In this document: one piece after another, positions 26,108 to 33,797 of the stretch
Numbering within the stretch: the first letter of the stretch is position 1
How the letters are laid out: the number at the start of each line of letters is the position of its first letter
Assembly (NCBI GenBank): GCA_014730345.1
Contig: WJIJ01000133.1
Coordinates: 1 to 40,667 of the forward strand
Source: Candidatus Zixiibacteriota bacterium
Lineage (GTDB): Bacteria > Zixibacteria > MSB-5A5 > UM-FILTER-46-8
DNA: 40,667 bases
Direction of reading: 5' to 3'
Program-made: the position numbers and the translations under genes
The notes under the pieces: model-generated
Seen by the model: the letters and a program-made list of their open reading frames with translations, nothing else
Database searches by the model: none
Told to the model about the DNA's origin: nothing

Positions 26108-27868
26108 TTAATATGCCGCCAACTGCTCGATAAGCAGTTGCTTATGGTGTATCTGCGCGTAAATCCCCCCGCGGGAGAGCAATTCCTCATGCGACCCGGT
26201 CTCTACCAGCCTGCCATCATCAAGCACCATAATAACATCCGCATTCTTAACCGTGGAGATACGGTGGGAAATCAGTAAAACTGTACGGGCTTCCAGTACT
26301 CCCCGCAAGTTATTCAATATCCGCTCCTCGGTATGGGTATCCACCGAGGAGAAAGCGTCATCGAATATCAATATGGGCGGTTTCAGGGCGATGGCGCGGG
26401 CAATCGATGCCCTCTGTTTCTGGCCGCCGGATAATGTTATCCCTTTTTCTCCTAACACCGTATCGAAACCGTGGGGAAATTCCTCGATATCCTTAAGAAA
26501 ATCTGCCGTATCGGCGGCCCTCTCGATATCGTCCCGGTTGATATCCCTCGCCGAGTAGAAGTTGATATTATTGGTTATTGTTGTAGAAAAAAGGAAATTA
26601 TCCTGGGGAATAAAGCCTATATTCGAACGGAGGTTCTCCAGGTCAAATTTGTTAACATCTTTGCCATCCACGAATATCCTGCCGTCGCCTACCGGATAGA
26701 GCCGGGGTATCAATGAAACCAAAGCGCTCTTGCCGCTTCCGGTAGCTCCCACGATAGCAACTGTTTGACCCGGTTCAATCTTAAAGGAAATGTTCCTTAG
26801 TACCGGCTTGCTGGAATTATCCTTGAAGGAAAAACTCAAGTCTCTGAATTCAATTCCGCCTTGAACCTTTTCAGATTTAAGCGTTTCCGGCGGGGATGCG
26901 ATTATCGGTTCACGGTCGAAAACCTCGCGCATACGCCCCAGCGATGCCAGCCCCCGCTGGAATATCCCTATTACCCATCCGAGAGCTATCATGGGCCAGA
27001 TAAGCATTTCGACATAAGCGATAAACGCCACAAAAGAACCGAGGGATGCTTCACCGTCAATTACCCTTTTACCGCCCACGATAAGTATTAACACGGTTAC
27101 GAATCCGGCAATCATGGAAAGCACCGGGAAGAACATGCCCCAAACTTTGACCATGTCCATGTTCTTTTTTATATAATCCTTGTTCAAGTCCTCGAAACCG
27201 GCAATCTGGTTATCCTGCTGGACAAAAGATGTTACTACCTTTATACCCGACAGGTTTTCCTGCACGTATGCCGATATTTTGCCATAATGCTCCTGGATTC
27301 TGCGGTAATGTTTGTGCACCTTTTTACCCAGTATGAGCACCGATACTGACAATAAGGGCAGAACCACGAAAGCATAGGAGGTCAATACCGGGTCAACCCG
27401 GTACATCAGGATAAATGCCATAACCACCGTGAAAAACGTCGATGTCGAATGCATCAGCCCGGGTCCATACATAGCCCGTACCGCTTCGAGGTCGTTGGTC
27501 GCCCGGCTCATTATATCCCCGGTAGGGGTGTTTTCGTAAAATTTGCGGTCGAGAGTTTCGAGATGGCTGAAAAAATCATTGCGGATTTCGTACTCGATTT
27601 TGCGGGATGATACTATCACTGTCTGGCGGGTCAAAAACCTGAAAAAACCGGCAAGGGCGGTAATACCCACTATCAAAAGGGCCTGGTATAAAATTGTATT
27701 TAAATCACTTCCCTGTTCAAGGCTGTCAATGGCTCTTTTAATCAACAGGGGAATCATAACCGCCATACTGGTCGTCAATATTATAGTAACCAGCCCAATG
27801 ATCCAGTACCTGTAATAACGTTTCAGATATCTAAAAAAAATAGAACCGTGAGATTTTTCCTTACTCAT
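26108..27868 (-). CDS. ABC exporter half-transporter, degenerate-site subunit (second copy)
   Basis: The 586-aa product is a paralog of the protein at 23226-24977, with a six-helix membrane domain and ATPase. Walker A is VGATGSGKSA (about 373-382), the signature is LSGGQ (about 479-483) and Walker B is ILIFDDAFSSVD with aspartate (D504) in the catalytic glutamate position. So it is also a TM287-like half, but no partner with an intact Walker B lies beside it; the only such partner in the window is the subunit at 21429-23210. It overlaps the HAD phosphatase gene by 8 bases and is the last gene of the pgm-HAD-ABC run. It could share that partner, pair with a subunit encoded elsewhere, or work as a slow homodimer. 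Confidence 0.92.
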   Translation of the reverse strand: MSKEKSHGSIFFRYLKRYYRYWIIGLVTIILTTSMAVMIPLLIKRAIDSLEQGSDLNTILYQALLIVGITALAGFFRFLTRQTVIVSSRKIEYEIRNDFFSHLETLDRKFYENTPTGDIMSRATNDLEAVRAMYGPGLMHSTSTFFTVVMAFILMYRVDPVLTSYAFVVLPLLSVSVLILGKKVHKHYRRIQEHYGKISAYVQENLSGIKVVTSFVQQDNQIAGFEDLNKDYIKKNMDMVKVWGMFFPVLSMIAGFVTVLILIVGGKRVIDGEASLGSFVAFIAYVEMLIWPMIALGWVIGIFQRGLASLGRMREVFDREPIIASPPETLKSEKVQGGIEFRDLSFSFKDNSSKPVLRNISFKIEPGQTVAIVGATGSGKSALVSLIPRLYPVGDGRIFVDGKDVNKFDLENLRSNIGFIPQDNFLFSTTITNNINFYSARDINRDDIERAADTADFLKDIEEFPHGFDTVLGEKGITLSGGQKQRASIARAIALKPPILIFDDAFSSVDTHTEERILNNLRGVLEARTVLLISHRISTVKNADVIMVLDDGRLVETGSHEELLSRGGIYAQIHHKQLLIEQLAAY

Positions 27869-28496
27869 TAGAAATTATATCAAGTAATTCAGTGGTGCTT
27901 TCGATAATCCATTCCGGTTTAGCCTGCTTAATCTTTTCGATCGGATCGAATCCTCCCATCACCGCGGCGCACCTGACCCCGGCATTTCTGGCGGCGAGGA
28001 TATCATTGATGGTATCGCCGACCATAATTGCCTGGTTCTTATTGACCTTGTAGTAATCTAAAAGCCGGATAAGCGCTTCCGGCGCCGGTTTGACCTTTTT
28101 AACATCATCCGCGCCGGAAAGTTCACCTATATACTTATCAATACCAAGTTTTTGAATTATCCTGCGGGTATTCTGGCGGATTTTAGTAGTGGCAATTGCT
28201 ATGTTAATGCCCCGTTTGTGAATTTCCTCCAGCGCCTCGCACGCTCCCGGAAGCAATTCGGTTTTATCCCCCATTATAATTTTTGCTTTTTCAATAAAAT
28301 TGGCGTGCATTCGCTCCGCGTCGCCATATCTCCCGAGTACTTCTTTGAGAGGATAGCCGATGGTAGGCTTTATCTCATCCTCGGATAACGGTTCAAGCCC
28401 CTCTTTTTCGAACGCGTATTTAAAACAATCGACTACATCGGCGGAGGAATCGACAAGGGTTCCGTCGAGGTCGAAAATAACTAACTTGATGCTCAT
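27861..28496 (-). CDS. HAD-family phosphatase (phosphoglycolate phosphatase-like)
   Basis: The 211-aa product has the HAD nucleophile motif VIFDLDGTLVDSSADV (D9 nucleophile, D11 acid/base), motif II with AIATTKI, motif III Lys in KKVKPAPEALIRLL and motif IV MVGDTINDILAARNAG. Length and cap match the Gph/PGMB-like subfamily with a helical cap. Substrate could be phosphoglycolate, a sugar phosphate or pyrophosphate. It sits 21 bases after the phosphohexomutase gene and overlaps the ABC gene by 8, suggesting a linked role in sugar-phosphate metabolism for a surface product. I do not assign a symbol because the neighbours do not decide the substrate. Confidence 0.88.
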   Translation of the reverse strand: MSIKLVIFDLDGTLVDSSADVVDCFKYAFEKEGLEPLSEDEIKPTIGYPLKEVLGRYGDAERMHANFIEKAKIIMGDKTELLPGACEALEEIHKRGINIAIATTKIRQNTRRIIQKLGIDKYIGELSGADDVKKVKPAPEALIRLLDYYKVNKNQAIMVGDTINDILAARNAGVRCAAVMGGFDPIEKIKQAKPEWIIESTTELLDIISNE

Positions 28497-28517
28497 CTGT
28501 GTTTTTTATCCTTTATT

Positions 28518-29861
28518 TCAACCTCGAATAATTTTCAATACCCTTTCCGTGCTTTCTTTCAACTGCTGGGGGTTGGAAGCTTCCACATTCAATCTCAGGA
28601 GCGGTTCGGTATTTGACGGGCGGACATTAAACCACCAGTCGCCCAGATCCACGGTAATACCATCGAGATGGTCTATCTGCCCATCGGGGAAAGCATCCTC
28701 GATTTCTTTAAGTTTGGCTTCGGTATCCTCAACCCGGCTGTTAATCTCGCCGCTACGGACGTACGGGTCGATGGATGATATAATTTCCGAAAGCGGCTTG
28801 TTTTCCATGGAGATAACCTCAAGACACACCAATAGCGCTATCATCCCCGAGTCGGCAAACCAGTTGTCGCGGAAATAGAAATGACCGGAATGTTCCCCGC
28901 CGAATACAGCATTGTGTTCCTTCATTAAAGCCTTAATAAATGCGTGACCAACCCGGGTGCGCACCGGAGTTCCGCCCCCTTCCTCGATAACCTTGGGTAC
29001 GGTACGGGAACATATCAGGTTATAAAGAACCGACGCGCCTTTTTCCTTGGTCAGTAAGTTGCGGGCTACCAGGGCTGTTACCATATCGCCGCCGAGCATG
29101 ACCGATTTTTCGTCGCAGAGGAACATACGGTCGGCATCGCCGTCGAAAGCCGCGCCTAAATCTGCTCCTGTTTCCTTCACCTTCGCACGCAGGTCCTCCA
29201 CATTCTCAGGTTCTATGGGGCTTGCCGGATGGTTGGGGAATGAGCCGTCGAGTTCGAAATACAAGGGAGTAACCTTGCAGGGTAATTCCTTGAAAACTTT
29301 AGGCGCGAGCATTCCCGCCATACCATTGCCGGCGTCAATTACCAGGTTGAACGGTTTGATCTTATCGATATCTATAAAAGAGAGAACATGCTTCACATAG
29401 TCTTCGTTTATATCCTTTTCGGTAATTGAACCCTTGCGGGCGGCGGAGATAAATTCCCCGGTTTCGACGATTCTCCTGATATCCTTAATTCCGGTATCGC
29501 CGGAAAGTGGAACCGCGTTTTCCCGGCAAATCTTCAACCCGTTGTATTCCGGGGGATTATGCGACGCGGTAACCATCACTCCCGCCGGATATTTGAATTT
29601 CCCGACCGCGAAATAAAGACCATCAGTGGATACGAGGCCCAAATCCACCACATCAGCGCCGGAATCGGTAATTCCATCTATCAATGCCTTTGATATGGAA
29701 GGTGTGGAACTGCGCATATCCTTTCCTACGGCAACATGGGAGCATTTCAGAAAAGTTACTATCGCCCTGCCGATTTTATAGGCAATTTCCTCATTGAGCT
29801 GATCGGGAACAGTTCCGCGGATATCGTAAGCTTTAAAAATTTTGGGGTCTACAGCTATCAT
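28518..29861 (-). CDS. Phosphomannomutase/phosphoglucomutase
   Basis: The 447-aa product is an alpha-D-phosphohexomutase that interconverts sugar-6- and sugar-1-phosphates, feeding GDP-mannose or UDP-glucose synthesis. The phosphoserine loop is MVTASHNPPEYNGLK (S100), the metal loop is AAFDGDADRMFL, the sugar-specificity loop is GGEHSGHFYF and the phosphate-binding loop is RPSNTEPLLRLNVEAS. All four are intact. The GGEHSGH form is the ManB/AlgC (PMM/PGM) type. A GGAGG site lies just before the ATG and a promoter-like sequence is found at 29897-29927. It heads the minus-strand run with the HAD and ABC genes. Confidence 0.94.
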   Translation of the reverse strand: MIAVDPKIFKAYDIRGTVPDQLNEEIAYKIGRAIVTFLKCSHVAVGKDMRSSTPSISKALIDGITDSGADVVDLGLVSTDGLYFAVGKFKYPAGVMVTASHNPPEYNGLKICRENAVPLSGDTGIKDIRRIVETGEFISAARKGSITEKDINEDYVKHVLSFIDIDKIKPFNLVIDAGNGMAGMLAPKVFKELPCKVTPLYFELDGSFPNHPASPIEPENVEDLRAKVKETGADLGAAFDGDADRMFLCDEKSVMLGGDMVTALVARNLLTKEKGASVLYNLICSRTVPKVIEEGGGTPVRTRVGHAFIKALMKEHNAVFGGEHSGHFYFRDNWFADSGMIALLVCLEVISMENKPLSEIISSIDPYVRSGEINSRVEDTEAKLKEIEDAFPDGQIDHLDGITVDLGDWWFNVRPSNTEPLLRLNVEASNPQQLKESTERVLKIIRG

Positions 29862-29896
29862 TATTCCTCCTGCTTTTTTCGATTTTTAAACAAGTT

Positions 29897-29927
29897 GTAA
29901 TATTGATAAGCCCGCGTGATTTGTCAA
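29897..29927 (-). promoter_or_regulatory. Probable promoter of the phosphohexomutase-HAD-ABC run
   Basis: On the minus strand TTGACA (29927-29922) is followed by AATATT at a 17-base spacing (29904-29899) or TATTAC at 19 bases (29902-29897). The -35 is consensus, the -10 choice is uncertain. A GGAGG site then precedes the ATG at 29861. Confidence 0.5.
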
Positions 29928-30028
29928 GCTATGATTGATTTTATGTTATGGTAAAAGAGACTGTAGAATTTCCGCGGATTTACCGATATTCTGCAATAAG
30001 AGTATTATTTAACGGAGTAATCTTTCAG

Positions 30029-30058
30029 TTGACAAATCGTGTCGCCATATTCCATAAT
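30029..30058 (+). promoter_or_regulatory. Probable promoter of the TPR/barrel gene
   Basis: TTGACA (30029-30034), an 18-base spacer and CATAAT (30053-30058) precede the ATG at 30078. The predicted transcription start, near 30065, lies downstream of the alternative in-frame starts at 30039 and 30057, which supports 30078 as the real start. Confidence 0.5.
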
Positions 30059-30077
30059 GACCAGAGCGAGTGATATT

Positions 30078-31256
30078 ATGAAGTATTCGGTTTTATTCAG
30101 AGTTCTATCGGTATTCCTCTTTTTATGCGTGTTACTATCCTGCGGGGATATTTACGCCCAGGAATCGCTCGAAACAGCGGTTCTGAACCACTTCGACCGC
30201 GGTGTTTTCTTCTACCGCAACGGGCATCTGCTGGCATCGGCCTATGAATTCACCGAGATGACCGAACTTAAGCCCGAAATAGCGGCCACGTATTATAATC
30301 TCGGGGTAATCGAACACAAACGGAATAATTTTAAAGGCGCGGAGAAGTTTTACCAAAAGGCGGTTAAACTTAACCCGGATATCGTAGAATGCCAAATTAA
30401 CCTTGGTATTGTCTATCTGGAGATGGAACAATACAAACGGGCAATCGAACATTTCAAACACGCTTCCCTGCTCAATCCCCAGAACGCCAACAACCACTAC
30501 CGCTTAGCTATGGCTTACCGGGAAGCGGGTGAACACGACCTCGCCGATTCTGCCTATTACCGGAGCCTGGCGATTAATCCTGAACTCCAAAATGAAGAAT
30601 GGAGCCCGGAACTCGCCGGCACCGAACATGATTACATCGAGCCGCTTAAAGAATTGACCATGAAGAAACCTGAAGAAATAATCACCGACGCCAGCCGTTT
30701 CTTCCGGATAGTCCAAAACATGAATCTCGAGGACCTGTATTTCTCAAAAAAATTCCAAATCGGATTTTCCTCCGGACCAAGTTTCCCTGAGAACTACTAC
30801 TACAAGCGTCTCTCCGAATCGCCGGACAGACTGTCATTTTCTGGCTATATCGGCCTGGTTATGCCCCGAAAATCAAATTTCCTGGGGGCTTTTGGCGGGG
30901 ATGGTTATGGATTCGTTTTGAAGGCGCGTTATACTAACAAAAAATCAGGCGCCAACGAATGGACCGAGATAGGGGCGGCGGCCAACATTCGGTTTTATGA
31001 GAATATCGACAGCAGGGGACGGGGCAAATTCTTTATAGCCTTCGGACCCGGGTTGTACCTGATGGATATGCAAATCCTCGATGAAGAAGAAACCAATATA
31101 CAGGTAGGAGTTGAAGGCGGAGCCGGATTCGATTACATGATATTGCCATTCGTGTCCGCGTTCATCGAAGGCACCTATGCCTTCACCTACCCGGCGGATA
31201 ACGACCATACCAACAGCCTCGGCTATATTCATATAGGAACATCGTTGAGGTTTTAG
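30078..31256 (+). CDS. TPR protein with C-terminal outer-membrane-barrel-like domain
   Basis: I chose ATG 30078 (392 aa) because it opens directly with a signal sequence (MKYSVLFRVLSVFLFL) and because a promoter overlaps the earlier in-frame starts. Cleavage after IYA is likely; LLSC before it could instead be a lipobox. Three to four tetratricopeptide repeats follow (about 37-170; AATYYNLGVIEHKRNNFKGA, NLGIVYLEMEQYKRAIEHF, NNHYRLAMAYREAGEHDLAD). The last 170 residues are glycine- and aromatic-rich with alternating strands (FQIGFSSGPSF, IGLVMPRKSNFLGAF, GVEGGAGFDYMILPFVSAFI) and end in Phe (GTSLRF), as outer-membrane beta-barrels do. Function unknown; a surface or periplasmic assembly role fits. 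Confidence 0.78.
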   Translation: MKYSVLFRVLSVFLFLCVLLSCGDIYAQESLETAVLNHFDRGVFFYRNGHLLASAYEFTEMTELKPEIAATYYNLGVIEHKRNNFKGAEKFYQKAVKLNPDIVECQINLGIVYLEMEQYKRAIEHFKHASLLNPQNANNHYRLAMAYREAGEHDLADSAYYRSLAINPELQNEEWSPELAGTEHDYIEPLKELTMKKPEEIITDASRFFRIVQNMNLEDLYFSKKFQIGFSSGPSFPENYYYKRLSESPDRLSFSGYIGLVMPRKSNFLGAFGGDGYGFVLKARYTNKKSGANEWTEIGAAANIRFYENIDSRGRGKFFIAFGPGLYLMDMQILDEEETNIQVGVEGGAGFDYMILPFVSAFIEGTYAFTYPADNDHTNSLGYIHIGTSLRF

Positions 31257-31278
31257 GACAGCATAATAGCAGTACACG

Positions 31279-32193
31279 ATGTCAGTAAAAATCAAACCTG
31301 CAATAATCGTTCACGGCGGGGCCTGGAAAATCCCCAAACCACTCTGGAAAAAACATATCAACGGATGTTCGGCCGCCTGCCGCGCGGGGTATGAAAAATT
31401 AACCGCCGGAGATACGGCGATAGATGCCGTTACCGAAGCGGTTCGTATCCTGGAAGATGATCCTACCTTCGATGCCGGCGTGGGAGCGTTGTTAAATCTA
31501 CTTGGAGAAGTGGAACTGGATGCCATAATTGTTGACGGGAACGGAACCACATCCGGAAGCGTGGCGGTAATACAGCATATTAAAAATCCCATACTTGTCG
31601 CCCGCAAGGTTATGGAGATGACCCCGCACAGGCTCCTTGCCGGAAAGGGCGCGGAGCTTTTCGCGGAGCAGACCGGATTTAAAAAATGCAAGACTACCGA
31701 CCTGATAGTGGGCAGGGAGTTAAAAAGATACGCGCGGTTGAATAAAAACAGGAAATTTAAAATTCCCGATGCTTTCCGCGATAAAAAGGGCGGCACCGTG
31801 GGCGCCGTGGCTATTGACTCCAACGGCAATCTCGCGGCGGCGACCTCCACGGGGGGGGTACCAAAGAAGTTGCCCGGCAGGGTCGGTGATACGCCGATCC
31901 TGGGAAGCGGCGCGTTCGCCGACAACCGATGCGGCGCGGCCTCGGCAACAGGATGGGGCGAATCAATAATGAAGTCCTCTTTAACCAAAACCGCATGTGA
32001 TTTTATCTACGAGGGATATTCCGCTCAAAGGGCGGCCACGATGGCTATCAGGGACCTGCAAAGACGCTGGGATGGTCTCGGCGGAGTTATTACCGTGGAC
32101 AAAGACGGCAATCTCGGTATGGCTTACAATACTCCCCAGATGGCTTTCGCCCGTATAGCTGGTAGCGGGAGATTCAGAGCGGGAATAGAATAA
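31279..32193 (+). CDS. Isoaspartyl peptidase / plant-type L-asparaginase
   Basis: The 304-aa precursor is an N-terminal nucleophile hydrolase that removes isoaspartyl dipeptides or asparagine. It should cleave itself before T173 in KKGGTVGAVAIDSNGNLAAA, the new N-terminal threonine being the nucleophile. IVHGGAWKIPK and TFDAGVGALLNLLGEVELDA are the alpha-subunit signatures; ATSTGGVPKKLPGRVGDTPI and GSGAFADNRCGAASATGWGE are the beta-subunit substrate loops. No signal peptide, so it is cytoplasmic. It follows the TPR gene by 22 bases on the same strand and converges on the next gene with 17 bases between stops. Confidence 0.94.
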   Translation: MSVKIKPAIIVHGGAWKIPKPLWKKHINGCSAACRAGYEKLTAGDTAIDAVTEAVRILEDDPTFDAGVGALLNLLGEVELDAIIVDGNGTTSGSVAVIQHIKNPILVARKVMEMTPHRLLAGKGAELFAEQTGFKKCKTTDLIVGRELKRYARLNKNRKFKIPDAFRDKKGGTVGAVAIDSNGNLAAATSTGGVPKKLPGRVGDTPILGSGAFADNRCGAASATGWGESIMKSSLTKTACDFIYEGYSAQRAATMAIRDLQRRWDGLGGVITVDKDGNLGMAYNTPQMAFARIAGSGRFRAGIE

Positions 32194-32210
32194 AGCGGCC
32201 TATATTTATA

Positions 32211-33311
32211 TTACCTCAGCAATAACATCCTTCCGGTTTTGAAACCATCATCTGCCGTCAAGCGATAATAATACACCCCGGAAGGATAATTCGAAGCATC
32301 CCAGGTAACCGAATACGTACCTTTTCCACTTGTACCTTTAAAAATATTATCAACTTTCCTGCCGAGGATATCATAAACATTTATTTCAAGGTTGCTTTCA
32401 ACAGGCAGTTGATATTCGATTACAGTCGAAGCATTGAATGGATTAGGGTAGTTTCCATGCAAAATCACCCGCGAGGGCGGGCCGGGTTCCGGAGAATCTT
32501 CAACCCCGGATGAGCCCAACGGTATTAAATCCATCGTATGACCGCGGAAATTCGGCACGGCAAGGATGTTATCCCGGAAATTGACATCGAGACCCGCCGG
32601 CTCATTATGACCCGTTGATATCAGTTCGGGATCACCTTCGAGAGTATTATCAATTTTCCATATCCCTCCGCCTTGATGCGATGAGATATAAAAATTCCCT
32701 TCAGCATCTATTGATATACCGTCGAGGTTCCCCGGGAAATAGTTAAATGGTTCCGATACCGTAGAATCGGAGATGTCAATGGTAAGTATCGGCGCGCGGG
32801 TCGTATAACATGCCAGGACAAGACGGTTGTTGAATCGATCAAAGACTATATCCTGCGGGTAATTAGAAAGCCCCGACCCCACGAAGATTGAATATGAATG
32901 ATTAACCGGGTCAACTTTAAAAATTCCGCCCCCGGTATCCACAACGTAAATATAGCCGTCATCATCGTGGGTATTTCCATCGAGGTTGTTGTTGGCTGGG
33001 ATGGCGATGCTGAATACCGTATCCGCCGTTTCTAAGCTAAGCCCCACAAGTTGATTATCCGCCGATACGTAAAGAATATCACCATAAATATGGTTGCCGA
33101 AGCAGTGGGCGAAGCCTTCCTTGAAGTAGCTGTGATTACCATCGGCGTCCACGGCGACTATTTTACCATTATAATAGTTGGACACCAGATAACGATTGCG
33201 GATGGAATCGAATGCTACGCTTTCCGGGCCGCTGAAAAGCCCTTCCGCGAAAATTGAGACGGGAGTTAAAAGGGCTAACAAACACGCCATCAGAATTAGC
33301 TTTTTGGTCAT
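32211..33311 (-). CDS. Secreted SMP-30/NHL-like beta-propeller protein with T9SS-type sorting domain
   Basis: The 366-aa product begins with a signal peptide (MTKKLILMACLLALLTPVSI, cleaved near FAEG). Residues 25-270 form propeller-like repeats resembling the SMP-30/gluconolactonase/NHL group (GPESVAFDSIRNRYLVSNYY, GKIVAVDADGNHSYF, NLDGISIDAEGNFYISSHQG, EPAGLDVNFRDNILAVPNF). The last 80 or so residues are the sorting domain (GNYPNPFNASTVIEYQLP, INVYDILGRKVDNIF, VTWDASNYPSGVYYYRL, GRMLLLR). A GGAGG site precedes the ATG and an extended -10 promoter is at 33364-33372. No lactonase metal ligands can be assigned with confidence, so an enzymatic role is not claimed. Confidence 0.88.
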   Translation of the reverse strand: MTKKLILMACLLALLTPVSIFAEGLFSGPESVAFDSIRNRYLVSNYYNGKIVAVDADGNHSYFKEGFAHCFGNHIYGDILYVSADNQLVGLSLETADTVFSIAIPANNNLDGNTHDDDGYIYVVDTGGGIFKVDPVNHSYSIFVGSGLSNYPQDIVFDRFNNRLVLACYTTRAPILTIDISDSTVSEPFNYFPGNLDGISIDAEGNFYISSHQGGGIWKIDNTLEGDPELISTGHNEPAGLDVNFRDNILAVPNFRGHTMDLIPLGSSGVEDSPEPGPPSRVILHGNYPNPFNASTVIEYQLPVESNLEINVYDILGRKVDNIFKGTSGKGTYSVTWDASNYPSGVYYYRLTADDGFKTGRMLLLR

Positions 33312-33363
33312 GGGACCTCCTTAGCAAAAGGTTTACATAGGCCTATCAAAAACTCTTACCCCT

Positions 33364-33372
33364 ATTATACCA
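33364..33372 (-). promoter_or_regulatory. Extended -10 promoter of the propeller gene
   Basis: On the minus strand TGGTATAAT is a perfect extended -10 (TGnTATAAT). No good -35 is visible 17 bases upstream, as is allowed for extended -10 promoters. The ATG at 33311 follows about 45 bases after the predicted start. Confidence 0.55.
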
Positions 33373-33564
33373 TTACCATTGCCGCTATTCGGATGCCGTG
33401 AAATCGCCGGCAGAATGCCTCCATTTAAAATACAGTTCAAATCCCCCCGAAGTTGCATATTTATTTTTCGAGCTTTTCAAATGCTCTAAGTGCGCCAATT
33501 AGCGGGATTTAACTAATCCGTGATTCAATATTTATATACTAATCCAAATTTAACAAAAAAATAC

Positions 33565-33594
33565 TTGACAAATATAGTCGGATGTCGATATAGT
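33565..33594 (+). promoter_or_regulatory. Sigma-70-type promoter of the subtilisin-like protease gene
   Basis: TTGACA (33565-33570), an 18-base spacer and TATAGT (33589-33594) form a near-consensus promoter. Start predicted near 33601, giving a leader of about 195 bases. Confidence 0.65.
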
Positions 33595-33797
33595 AATAGA
33601 CGACAATGATAATCAAATTCAATATTAAATATAATAAATGTTTTTCATGTTTACTCAAATCGCAAATCGATAATAGATAGATTAAAATAATTAAGGAGGT
33701 AGATACCAACCCGCATCATAGAATACATTAAAAGAATCTCGTATTTTTCACTTACCTGCAACTTATTAAACGAAAAATCAAAATCATGGAGAGATTA

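Larger units (their letters stand above)
33312..33797. other. Divergent intergenic region with promoters and a long leader for the protease gene
   Basis: This 486-base AT-rich stretch lies between divergent secreted-protein genes. It carries an extended -10 for the minus-strand gene (33364-33372) and a consensus promoter for the protease (33565-33594). The predicted protease leader is about 195 bases. It contains a short ORF (ATG 33606 to stop 33680, 24 codons) that starts almost at the predicted transcription start, a perfect AAGGAGGT (33693-33700) with no ATG, GTG or TTG at a usable distance, and the protease start. I see no gene between 33395 and 33560. Confidence 0.6.

Noticed and set aside
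30039-30077. Upstream in-frame GTG/ATG starts for the TPR gene
   Set aside because: They overlap the promoter and would put 13 unneeded residues ahead of a clean signal sequence.
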